Source of the DNA: Zygnema cylindricum
Taxonomy: Eukaryota; Streptophyta; Zygnematophyceae; Zygnematales; Zygnemataceae
Length of the DNA stretch: 64,000 nt
Direction of reading: 5' to 3'
Assembly (NCBI GenBank): GCA_037447655.1
Contig: JBBHKE010002290.1
Span: forward strand, 290,744-354,743
In this document: one piece after another, positions 35,601-45,137 of the stretch
Numbering within the stretch: the first letter of the stretch is position 1
How the letters are laid out: every line of letters begins with the position of its first letter
The notes under the pieces: generated by a model
Databases searched by the model: none
What the model saw: the letters and a program-made list of their open reading frames with translations, nothing else
What the model was told of the DNA's origin: nothing
Made by a program: the position numbers and the translations under genes

Positions 35601-35707
35601 GTGGCTTTTGCTCTCTTGTAGGCATGACACATTCTGAACACATGCCCTTTTTCATCACAATAATAGCAAGTTAATGGTGACTTTCTAGGACCACTACCTC
35701 TACCATG
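32647..35707 (-). pseudogene. Copia relic (copia-4), same family as copia-2, inverted
   Basis: On the minus strand the order is zinc knuckle (near 35640-35690), protease (from 35464, WILESGASAHMC, where D of DSGA is E), integrase (CDGCAMGKIHKLPF, LIYSDVWGP, FRSDNGGEY, YSPEQNHFSERMN), RT (33988-32858) and the start of RNase H, ending at KLQKVT where the copia-3 LTR begins. RT retains YVDDLLLIS but lacks about 28 residues around the YGLKQAPRQW segment by an in-frame deletion. In-frame stops and shifts occur near 35054 and 32846. The sequence closely matches copia-2 over protease and integrase, so the two are copies of one family in opposite orientation. The LTRs of this copy are missing. Confidence 0.85.
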
Positions 35708-36273
35708 CTGATATTTGAGTATTTTCTAGGTCTGTATTAGGATAATAAAAAAAGCTGAGGGGGTCTGCCTCTAACTCCCCTCTCCAAGCCCCCACACTTG
35801 TTGTAGTCACTAAAGGCTGGATAGGGAGCTAGAGCCATGGCTGCCTAAGCTCTCTAGAGAAGACAGGGAGTATATTAGGTAGACTTACCAAAAGTTAGTT
35901 GACGGACCCAGGAATTGATCCTGGTACCTGCCATCCATCACTTTCCATTAGCCGTTAGCTCTAGCCGTTAAGTCTAGGAAACATATTACGATATATAGGG
36001 TTTAATAAATATATAAATTGTTACATGTAGATTAATTCGTTTAACGGCGAATAGATACTTAGTACATAGATACAGTTTGATTTAGTACGCAGTACGGTAT
36101 GCGGACAGAATGGATACTGCGCATTTGTTTCTATAGCGAAACAAATACCGCGCGTCGAATTTCAGCGGCTAGGATTATAGCCGGTTTTGATCGGACGGTC
36201 GCGATAGGCGCTGCGATCACGGAAAAGGTACTTGCGGTTTTCATGGAAAAGGCACTAGCGTCGCGGATAGCGC
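35708..36273 (+). repeat. LTR-like fragment related to the copia-3 LTR
   Basis: The order of motifs parallels the copia-3 LTR: TTGTAGTCACT, a GCCATGGCTGCCT word, then an antisense tRNA-like module (35904-35985, CAGGAATTGATCCTG ... AGCCGTTAAGTCTAGG), then GAAACATATTACG and a CGG-rich part. It starts where copia-4 ends and stops at the assembly gap. It could be the LTR of another Copia element or of the Gypsy relic to the right; no partner copy was found. Confidence 0.5.
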
Positions 36274-36283
36274 NNNNNNNNNN
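36274..36283. other. Assembly gap (10 N)
   Basis: Ten N characters. The join between the LTR-like fragment and the Gypsy 5' region is therefore not guaranteed to be real or correctly sized. Confidence 1.
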
Positions 36284-36774
36284 GACTCTAGAATTACAAC
36301 CCTCGGTAGTTTCGCCCAACTGCAAGGAATATCAGCCGGTTTCGAGGAGGCCGTTCTATCAAGTCGTAGTATCCTCTCTCACACCAGAGTTTTAGGGAGC
36401 CCTACCGGGGAGGGGACATAAATAAATAAAGTCTGACACACTTTCTAAAGGTAACGTGAAGCTTTAGTTTTTTACGCTAGGGACTCGATAGAGGACACTT
36501 CTAGGATTATAGAGGGTAAGGAAGGAGGAGGAGTTCCACCCACTTAACCCCTCTAAGAACAGACCACCTCGACTGTTTGACTTGGCCACTAACCGGGCAC
36601 CTAGACGCAGAAGCCAGAGTTTTGTCAGGTTCTCTCATTGACGGCAACTTCTACCGAAGGAGAAGGCGGTTTTGAGACCGAAGACGCAGATCCACGGGCC
36701 AATCACCGGTTCAGTTTGTCAGCTCCACCAGACAAGAATCTCCCCAATTCACCCACCTTGAGGAGGAGGAAGGA

Positions 36775-37780
36775 ATGGGAGATATTAGGATCTTCACAGG
36801 AGATAGCTCAGGGATCGCATTTTTTGATTTCGAAGTGCAATGGAAATCTTTCACACAGTCTGAAATAAATAAATACAGGGAAGGGGCCATCCCGAGGGAT
36901 TTTGAGACCACACTCTCTCCTATGATGCTGAACTATCTTGCCGGAGGAGCTTTGGCCGACTATAAGGAACGTCAACCCGCTTTGATGGCTCCCAACATTA
37001 AGATCTCAGATCTGGTTCTTGACGCCGAAGCCCTTGATGCTGCCGCTGACTTAGTTGCTGCCGCAGCCGTCTTTGTGACTGCCACTTTCACCATGGACGT
37101 GAAACTGCAGGCTAAAAAAAGAGCCTATGTTAACCACCTGCAGGCCGTGTAGGCCGTTGAGGCTGCTACCCGGATGGTGGCCAATTTAACTCCTTGCACC
37201 GCTCTTCTGGATGCATAGAGAATCATTTATACAAAAGAAATGAAACGGCCATCAAGGAATTCACGGATTTTCGATGTTTGGAGAATGAGACCCCGCAGAC
37301 ACTGTTTAATCGCCTCTCGAGCCTCTGTCAAAAAAACCAAGTTGTCTACAATTGACACCCCAGCCATGGCCACAAAATATTACGTCGCTGTTCGGAATTC
37401 ATTAAGACTAACGGAACAGGCAGCTCTCGACAATTGGAGTGCCGGTGAAGCCATCCACGACAAGAATCCAACGGCGCAAGAAATTTCATTGGCTGCCATG
37501 AAGTTATATGATCATTTTGTAAAAAACGAGGCCAGAGAAAAGGTTGTTACCGGCAAAGCGCGAGCCAACTTCGCAAGTTTCACGGGGGAATCCTCTCTTA
37601 ACCAAAAGGAACAAGTAGAACTTCAAGCTTTGAGGAAGCTTAAAGGAAAACACGAAGCTGAGGCCCAACCAGAACGTGCTATGGGGGCAGATGAAAAGGG
37701 TTAACCCGTACAACTGCTTGAACTGCAACCAACCTGGTCATGGGTGGAAACGATGCCCCAGGAAGCTCAACCTGGAACAC
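36775..37780 (+). pseudogene. Gypsy gag with CCHC zinc knuckle
   Basis: The frame 36775-37152 (MGDIRIFTGDSSGIAFFDFE, then an alanine-rich stretch) continues past stops as 37240-37704 (ALDNWSAGEAIHDKNPTAQE, then lysine-rich). A frameshift near 37695 brings in a canonical CCHC knuckle, CLNCNQPGHGWKRC (about 37712-37753). Length and order fit a Gypsy gag that binds and packages RNA. A second cysteine-rich word (CEACGFIGHKEGEG) follows in the frame 37924-38190. Low sequence conservation is normal for gag, so the call rests on the knuckle and position. Confidence 0.65.
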
Positions 37781-38190
37781 GCTATCTAGCAAAAGGAGTT
37801 TGAAAAGAACGGGCAAGGAAGACCAAGAAACAGCAGGAACGCAGACTCTGAGGAGGAGGAGGGGACCGCACGCCGATAACAAAAGAAACTTATAAACCTA
37901 CTCCCGGCTCCGAAACCGCAAAAATGTCTCAATTTCAGCTGAGACAGATTAGACTTCCTAAATTTGATGATGTTCAAATCTCAAATGAATTAAGAGGGAA
38001 GTACACCACCGAAGGGTCAAAATGTGAAGCTTGTGGGTTTATTGGCCACAAAGAGGGGGAAGGTTTCCGGAAGAATTGGGTCCCAAAAGTAATGATGAAA
38101 TATGTTTTGTTCACAAGCGAAGGGAAAATCGCCGTTAATCCTCTGCCATTGCAACTTTTGTATCCCTGGGGACGTCGATCTCTTGATTAA

Positions 38191-39165
38191 CCTGGACCAA
38201 GTAACATGACGCCGGAACATATCATCCAGCAGCAAAGCACTCAATTGGCTGCCATGGCAGCAATATTGGCTGCTCTCCGTTTGGGATCAAAGACCCGCAC
38301 ACCACCACCTTCAACGCACGCTTAGAAACTGCATCAACAAAAACAATAACTGCTACCAAAGCTAGCAGAGCTGGAACAGCAAACCACGACAAGTGGAGAT
38401 GATGATGACCTCATGGGTTAGGATATGGAGCCTACGAAGGCTCATCATGCTCGGACATATCTGTCGGGAGCCTGGAACGTCGGAGTCGGGGACAATCGCA
38501 GACAACTCTGATTCACCATTGCTGCACAAAGAAAGGACAAATAGCCAATGGAAAAGGGATACCACAGCCGCAATACCACCGGTCTTTTATCCTTCACACC
38601 GCGGGCTATGATATTGAATGGCGACATTGGGCTAGGTCTAAAACCAATCCTTCCACCTCCTCCGGTTCGAAAGAAACTTCCCTCGGTTTTGAAAGCTACA
38701 AGAATTCACAACTGAAAAAATAGATCTCAAACACTGAAACAGATCAGGAATGGTTCGATCAATAGTTGGCAGAATGACCAACCGAAGATCCTCTAATTAC
38801 ACCTCCAACAGGGAACTCTGACGTAGAAGATGAAGAAGCAAAGGGGGGGGATAGGAGAAATCGAAAGAGGACTCACCCATTTCATTGCCAAAAGCTCACC
38901 ATCCTTCTTCCAAACCGGCGGTTATATTAGTGCGACACCTGATGCCCTACGCCTTGACCCACGTCAAAAGGTTAGCTTTTTCCCACAATTTGTCCGGAGA
39001 AATCCCCATACAGGCACAAGGGGAAGAGATTCACATCAACAGGGAAAGGGTAGCGTTGGCAAAACCACCCAAGTCAGCCTTCATGTCCGCAAAACCAAAA
39101 CTTCTATGGCAAATAGAGATTATAAAACACTATCGGTAGCTGTATTCTGAACAAGACAGGTAATT
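38191..39165 (+). pseudogene. Gypsy gag-protease linker, no conserved domain seen
   Basis: Multiple short frames with acidic and serine-rich character lie between the knuckles and the protease. No motif is recognised. It is probably part of the gag-pol polyprotein, judging from position and the lack of any other signal. Confidence 0.35.
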
Positions 39166-39560
39166 TTAAACTTAATTGATACGGCGGGTATCACGAAGTC
39201 GTAGTGAATTCTAGAGCCCTTCCTAATCTCATTACCACTTCAGCATTGCAAAAAATGCCTAAGGAAATCAAGCCAGAAATCAGTCGCAGTCAAATATGCT
39301 TGAGTATGAGCAGTAGTGGGAGCCTACCAGTATATGGCATCATTAAAGCAATGCAAATTGAATTCGCGGATAACGCTGGTCAACACGTTCATATTCAGCT
39401 TCCCTTCCTGGTAGTGGAAGGTAAGCTATCTAAAATTTTGTTGGGTATGGCCACATGGACAAGGTTGAACATGGAGCTGAGTATAAAGAAAGAACAAGTA
39501 ACCGTTTCAGACCCGGAAAATCCCGAGGGCACCAAGGTAGTGGTTCCCTTGGATTTGTAG
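39166..39560 (+). pseudogene. Gypsy aspartic protease remnant
   Basis: LIDTAGITK at about 39172-39198 carries a DTAG variant of the D(S/T)GA active site. After two stops and a frameshift the body of the protease continues in 39204-39560. There HIQLPFLVVEGKLSKILLGM matches the hydrophobic strand and ILG(M/L)xxW pattern that ends retroviral-type proteases. The protease would cleave the polyprotein in the particle; this copy is interrupted. Confidence 0.6.
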
Positions 39561-39593
39561 AACCGGGGGAAAATAACTGCTCTAGTGGCTAGA

Positions 39594-41050
39594 TGTTATC
39601 CGGTGTATTCTGCATCCACCTCTTTAGAGCTGTTCGACGATTCCACCGATATCGCCAATTCCATCTAGCAATTCCCCATCTCCAAGCGGTGGGAAAGGGA
39701 GTATCAACGCAGATTCGGACATATCGCTACACTTCGGCGGAGAGTGGACAGGGGCTTTGCCACCATATCTTACGGAACAGCAAAGCTCATCTTGCCCAAA
39801 CTCCCAACGGTTCCTAACCTAGGGAGAGACTTCAACCGGCAAGTGGTGTCACTGGATATCCCGCCCTCAGTACTCCGCATTCTCTCGCTATTTTTCGGCA
39901 TTAGTTCCGACCTGGAAGCCGTCCTGATAGCGGGATACCAAGTAGAAACGTACTCGGCAGTTGAAATTGACCCAGGTGCCAGTGTAGTCAGTGAGCATCG
40001 ACTGCAACAGCTGCACCAACTTTACCCACAGCAACTCCCGATGTCCGCCATGTCTAACTCCCACCGTACACTTCCCCAAAATGTATACCACATCACGAAT
40101 TCACATTTGGAGAAGCTTGGAAGGGTACACTTGGTGATAGTTGGATGGCCTTGCCACGGGTATTCGTAAGCAGGACAGGGCAAAAGACACAAGGATATCC
40201 GTAGCAGAACATTTTTTCAAATGACTCGACTAATAATAGGGTTACAGGAACGCCAGGACACACCAATGGGGTACGTATTGGAAAATGTTCACCCGACAGA
40301 TGATAAGAGGAAACAGGTAGTCAACAGCTGGGACCAAGTGACCAAGGTTCGTGGGACTCCCATAGTATTTGATGCAGCTCAGGTCGGGTCTCGAGCACAC
40401 CGAGTTCAAGCTTATTGGACCAACCTGGTTGCTCTTCCTCTCTTGCAACAGCTGTTGAACACCCAGGTTCCGGATCCCAACATCACAATTCAACAAATTC
40501 TCGGACCAGGGCGAATGGCCACCCCAGTAACCACAGCCGACCAAGTACCATTCTTCGGTTGCAATAAACCCGGAAATCCACGAAGGGCCTAACCAACCCT
40601 AGTATATTTCCCTAACAGCCATGCTTACAGGAAGGGTGCACCAGGGATCCACGAAAGGCCTAACCAACCCTAGTATATTTCCCCGGATTCCAACATCACA
40701 ATTCAACAAATTCTTGGACCAGGGCGAATGGCCACCCCAATAACCACAGCTGACCAAACACCATTGTTCGGTTGCAATAAACTCGAAAATCCACGAAGGG
40801 CCTAACCAACCCTAGTATATTTCCTTAACAGCCATGCTTACAGGAAGGGTGCACCAAGGATAATTTTTGACAGGAAGACCGCTACGTGGACAGCACCAAT
40901 TATTGAGGAACGAGAACAAGCAATGGGATTTCAATTGGCGACCACAGCAGCACCAAGGGACTCAGCCTCGAGAAGGTGCAGTATAATCAGGCAAAGTATG
41001 GATTCGAATGCAATTTCATGGGTAATGCGACATTCTCTGGCCTTCTCCAG
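39594..41050 (+). pseudogene. C5-cytosine DNA methyltransferase domain (retrotransposon-encoded)
   Basis: The domain is in one frame from 39744, interrupted by stops. Motif I is RILSLFFGISSDLEAVLIAG (SAM binding). Next come YSAVEIDPGASVVSEHR (motif II/III area with acidic VEID) and motif IV with the catalytic Pro-Cys in VIVGWPCHGYS (Cys codon 40152-40154). A TAA at 40167-40169 interrupts what would be GYS-x-AGQGKRHKD. Then motif VI is GYVLENVHP, motif VIII is FDAAQVGSRAHRVQAYWTNL, motif IX is EEREQAMGF (about 40905-40931), and a motif X-like FMGNAT is near 41015. The enzyme would transfer methyl groups to cytosine C5. The WTNL and ERExxMGF style resembles the DNMT3/DRM side of the family, but this is judged by eye. 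A segment of about 200 bp within the target-recognition part is duplicated. The position between protease and RT implies cotranslation with pol. Confidence 0.85.
40476..40868 (+). repeat. Tandem duplication inside the methyltransferase
   Basis: The stretch from CAACATCACAATTCAACAAA to ACAGGAAGGGTGCACCA occurs at about 40480-40646 and again at about 40688-40854. A third short piece (ATCCACGAAAGGCCTAACCA) lies at the junction near 40648-40680. The copies differ by several substitutions, so the duplication is not recent. Confidence 0.85.
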
Positions 41051-41329
41051 CCTCCAGTCCCCAGAATCACGATCAACATACCTTCAAGCTCCACTGTTGT
41101 TGGCCAGGCAAGTAACACTACAGCTTGAGGGGGGGAGAAGGACAAGAAGGGAAAAATTCAGCAAATTATATTCAAGTGGCTCACTGCACCCACAAGTTCC
41201 CTTATTTGGGGGGAGCGGAGGCTTAGAACAAGACAGCATAGGGGAAGTTGTCAGCAGCAGCGTTTTAGCAGTCGAGCTTGGGATGGATCCACAGGTAGAA
41301 CTAGAATTTGACATCTCCCTTTGGGGTCG

Positions 41330-42320
41330 GCCACTGGAAGCATTGGCGGCAGTGGAACCCGGGAAGATGGATTGGACTTTGGGGGAACAGCTAGACCCAC
41401 AGCAAAAGGCCCGACTCTCAAAGTTGTTAGAAGAAAACGGGTAGGTGTTTTCCTGGTCTGACACGGATGTAGGGATTTTGGAAACCCCTTTTCGTATTGA
41501 CCTGACCGACGAGACGGCGACTGTTTGGCAAACACAGTACCCTCTCAGCTTCAAAGAGAAGGAGTTCATCACAGCAAAGGTCAAGAATTTGGAGGATGCG
41601 GGGCTAGTGCAGGAAAGTACAGGGCTACATGGGTTTGCCTCTCCAACAGTGCTCCCGCCAAAGAAAAACTAATCTGGGAAAACTATAAATTTCTTGAGGT
41701 GTGGGGACTATCGGATGCTAAACGCGACCACGGTTTTCGACCGCTATTCAATGCCCACCCCGGAATAAATCTTCGACTCTCTTGCTGGGGCCAACATTTA
41801 CTCTACGTTGGATATGAAGAATGGGTTCCATCAGATTGCAATGGAGCCAAAGCATCGGGAGTGGACCATTTTTTGGGCCGGATCTAGGATATATAAATGG
41901 TTGTACATGCCATTTGGTCTCAAAAATGCACCTACCAAATTTCAAAGGGCCATGGACGAGGCTCTGCGAGGAATTGATTGCGCACGATGTTACATCAACA
42001 ATGTGATCATCTTCTCCAAGACCTTCGAAGAACACTTGGAGAATATACAGATCGTTCTCAGGGCTCTTCAAGCAGCGAGCTTCAAGGGTCACCCGGGGAA
42101 GGGCATTTTTGGGGTGCACAAAATCATCTATCTAGGTCATGAGGTGACTCTAGGGCCAGTGGGTCCCCACATGGTTAAGGTGGCAGCCTTTGACGCCCTT
42201 CAACCACCACAGGACATTTCTGATCTTCGCACTTTCCTAAGGCTGGCCAACTATTACCGGAGGTTTATCCCCGTATTTAGTAGCCTCGCCCAGCCATTGA
42301 ATTTATTACTGAGAAATGAC
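41330..42320 (+). pseudogene. Gypsy reverse transcriptase with mutated active site
   Basis: The frames show FSWSDTDVGILETPFRIDL and KNLEDAGLVQESTG (RT N-terminus), STLDMKNGFHQIAMEPKHRE and YMPFGLKNAPTKFQRAMDE (palm). The catalytic box is CYINNVIIFS in place of YIDDVIIFS, so both aspartates are Asn (AACAAT from GACGAT by two G-to-A changes). LGHEVTLGP and RTFLRLANYYRRFIP follow. Stops and a frameshift around 41670-41800 break the N-terminal half. The domain cannot polymerise DNA. Confidence 0.85.
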
Positions 42321-42325
42321 GAAGA

Positions 42326-42790
42326 GTGGCATGGGCGGCAGAACATCAGACCGCTTTTCATTTTTTTAAGGATTCCGTAAAGCAGCACCTCGTGCTTCCG
42401 ATGTCGGATCACCAGCGCCCCTTCCTTCTTTATACTGATTGGAGTAGGTTCGGATTGGGAGTCGTGTTGGCTCAAGTTGACAATGCAAGGGTTGAGTTCT
42501 TGGTGGCTTACGCTAAGCGGAGTAATAACAGAGCTGAAAGGAACTACAGCAGTTACCATAAGGAGCTCTTGGCGGTCGTTTGGGCAATTCAGCATTTCCA
42601 GCCATGTTTATGCGGGATCCACTTCACCCTCATTACCGACCATCGGCCTCTGAAATAGATCATGGAAAACAGTAATTTAAGCGGCAAACTCGCTAGGTGG
42701 GTTTTGATCCTGCAGGAATACGATTTGAGCATCATCCACCAGGCAGGAGAGATTCACGGGAATGCCGACGGACTCAGCCAAAACCTCGAC
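42326..42790 (+). pseudogene. Gypsy RNase H
   Basis: YTDWSRFGLGVVLAQ (first catalytic Asp present), ERNYSSYHKELLAVVWAI (catalytic Glu present) and LITDHRPLK mark a Ty3-type RNase H. It degrades RNA in the RNA:DNA hybrid. A TAG at 42656-42658 after HRPLK sits where Trp or another residue is expected. The frame resumes with IMENSNLSGKLARWVLILQE and ends near SQNLDPST. Confidence 0.85.
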
Positions 42791-43099
42791 CCCTCCACAT
42801 TGGATTCTACTGGGGAGCGGCATGATGAGGATTCGGAGATCAGTTTGGGACTGATACGAGCCTCCTCTGCTTTTATTTGGCTTCCCCTAGCTGGGGGGGG
42901 AATATCCACCTTTGCTACCATCGTTGAAAGACAGGCACCCATAGGGGCCGGACGGAGAGATATATGGAATGACTCCGATAATCTATAATCCATCCAGCAG
43001 GGATCTCCACTTCCCCACTTGGCTGGTGCTCAATTATCACGTGTGCAGACACGAATGGCGTCATATGATTGGGACCGGTGAATTTTCCTCCGGAAATGG

Positions 43100-44000
43100 G
43101 CTGACGGAACGAGGAAGGTGGTTCCTGCACCCGCAGATCGAGAAACTCTAGTTTCCCGCCTCCATCAGCAATGCGGGCACTTCGGGCAGAAAAAGACCAC
43201 TTTTTTGGTCACAAGATCTTATTGGTGGCATGGGTTGTGGGCCCAAGTCAATAGGATTGTACATACTTGCTCTTCATGCGATCGAGTTAAGGCAATTTTT
43301 GATAAAAAGGGCGGAACTGAGCTTCACTCTCTTCCCATCCGGGGAATGTTTTATCGATGGTCTTTATTTCTTTTGGGACCTCTTCCAACCAATAGGCGGG
43401 GGAACCATTTTGTACTGATCATGATTGAATATTTTTTGAAATGGATCGAGTTGGTGGTGTTGCCTCGGAAGGAATCTAAGTCAATTGCAGACGCCTTTTT
43501 AAAGAGGGTATTGTCATAATTTGGGGAACCAGCAGAGGTTCTCACCGACGAGGGATCTGTATTTGCCGTAAAATTTACTAACCTTCTGGAGAAGTGCCTC
43601 ATTGACCACCGGCTTACTTGCCGAGACCACCCACAGGCCGACGGTTTGTTCGAAAGGTGCGTACACACAGTGAAGCGGTCACTACGAAAATATGTCGTGG
43701 AAGAAGATGTGGGGGAATGAACAAAAAGGTGCCATGGATAGCAATGGGATACCGATTTAGCAAGCAGGCCTCCCTCCATTCCTATAGCCCTTTCTTTATT
43801 CTTTTTGGCCGACATCCCATCCTCCTTGGAGCTGCATCGGCTTTGGCCATTGTACTCCCGGAAATGGAAAATCGGGGGACGGTAAAGAAGCTAATTGCCG
43901 ACAGGGCCATGGATTTCAGCAGGAAATGCCTCTGGCTATGGGCAGTTTACAGGCTGCTCAGCACAGGATCAGCTTTGGTATTCCCAACGCAGGAGCGGTA
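43100..44000 (+). pseudogene. Gypsy integrase
   Basis: The zinc region HHCC is LHQQCGHFGQKKTT ... CSSCDRVK. In the core, RWSLFLLGPLP lies where the first catalytic Asp normally precedes LxGPLP and seems to be lost. EVLTDEGSVF retains the second Asp and DHPQADGLFERCVHTVKRSL retains the Glu. A TAA at 43517-43519 and later stops break the frame. YSPFFILFGRHPIL (near 43780-43820) is the typical C-terminal SPFxLLxGRxP segment. The enzyme inserts cDNA into the genome; this copy is inactive. Confidence 0.8.
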
Positions 44001-44207
44001 ATTATGTCCCTCAGCAACATCGGTTCTTGCCAAGGGATTGCATGTATCGTATGCAGCAGAAAAAAGGCACTTTCGACATTTCAGCCGGACGGGTGATTCT
44101 TAAAATAGTGGAGGTTTCTAACAAAGGGGTTTTGACCTTGAAAGGAAAAGATGGCCGTAGGATTAAGGAAAACCAGATTAATGTGGCTCTTTGCCATCTA
44201 ACGAGGG

Positions 44208-44417
44208 TTGGAAGACGAACCCACTTTCCACCTCACTTACTTTGTAGATCCACCCCCATGTTCCGTAGCCTGCAACGAGTCTTCTGTGCCCGGATTCTTG
44301 TCCATGTGTGATCACTATCATCAAGGGTGGCACGACGTCTGCCTACCCTCCACTTGGGAGGCCCGCTCTCCCACCGCAAGTTTGTGGTTCTGTGGGGACT
44401 GCGAATTTGGCGGCTAA
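44208..44417 (+). pseudogene. PHD-like zinc finger at the C-terminus of Gypsy pol
   Basis: Residues 18-65 of the frame give C-x3-C ... C-x2-Y ... H-x2-C ... C-x2-C: PPCSVAC, MCDHYHQGWHDVCLPSTW, WFCGDC. The GWHxxCLP and WxCxxC segments are hallmarks of PHD fingers, which read histone tails. One zinc ligand is Tyr (TAT) where Cys (TGT) is expected, explainable by G-to-A. In chromoviruses a chromodomain occupies this C-terminal position and steers integration to chromatin, so a PHD finger may serve the same role here. That role is inference. Confidence 0.7.
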
Positions 44418-44447
44418 TTGATCTTAACCTCTTAATCACTCAGGACT

Positions 44448-44460
44448 AAGAGGGGGGGGG
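44448..44460 (+). promoter_or_regulatory. Probable polypurine tract of the Gypsy relic
   Basis: AAGAGGGGGGGGG lies about 30 bp after the last recognisable codon of the PHD-like frame. It is where the plus-strand primer should be, immediately before a possible 3' LTR. Confidence 0.5.
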
Positions 44461-45137
44461 AATTTGGGGAAGGAAAGGCCCGGGGCATTTTTCTCTCTTT
44501 CACTCTTTCGCTCTTTCACTCTCTCCCTCATTCCTTCCCATGCACATTCAGGAAAAGAAAGATACAGAACAAGGCATTATCACGTATTTGAAAGGGCATC
44601 AGCATTTGAGGTGGATTGCAGGTCTTCTATGCACACCTTTTTGGACCTCTCTCCCAAACCTCCCCGTTTCTAGGACCCCAATGCACTTCTTTTGTGACGA
44701 GGGAACTCCCTTCTAAGTTGTTCCAGGCACGCTCGACATGGCACTTTAGAATTTTATACTTGTCCTCGGGTTTTTTTTCACTATATTCGTGTTTTTAAAT
44801 GATAGCATGGTTTTTCAACATTAAATTTTAGTGTTTTATGTTAGAAGGGGAATAACTTGGAAATTTATGACACTACACTCATCTTTTACATTTATGAATT
44901 TACTAGTCTAAACCATCATTTAAGAAACCCTGGTTCCTTAACCGTACATGGACACAAATTCTTTTTCTTTCTAAAGCTCATGACCAGTTCAAAAAATTAC
45001 CCTAAATTGTCGACCAATAGAAGAAAAGGAGAAGAAGAAGAAGAACCTTAAGAACCAGATTCTTTCAGATCAGAAGAATACATATTATATTTTTTCTTTT
45101 TCCCAGTTGCAAATTTATGCTTTCATCTGATGCCTAG
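44461..45137. other. Possible 3' LTR or flank of the Gypsy relic; no gene
   Basis: It begins with CT-rich repeats (TTTCACTCTTTCGC) and then becomes AT-rich. There is no similarity to the sequence left of the element, so I cannot confirm it as an LTR. Confidence 0.3.

Larger units (their letters stand above)
36284..44460 (+). mobile_element. Ty3/Gypsy retrotransposon relic with DNA methyltransferase and PHD-like finger
   Basis: The order gag, protease, methyltransferase, RT, RNase H, integrase, PHD-like finger is read on the plus strand. RT before integrase is Gypsy order, and the RT and integrase motifs are Ty3-like. A G-rich polypurine tract at about 44448-44460 marks the 3' end of the internal region. 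The frame is broken in many places (in-frame TAA/TAG/TGA and several frameshifts), so it is a fossil. Matching LTRs were not found: the sequence after 44461 does not resemble that before 36284, and an N gap precedes the element. C5-methyltransferase domains in retrotransposons are known from charophytes and dinoflagellates; the domain layout here fits the charophyte Gypsy case. Confidence 0.85.
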
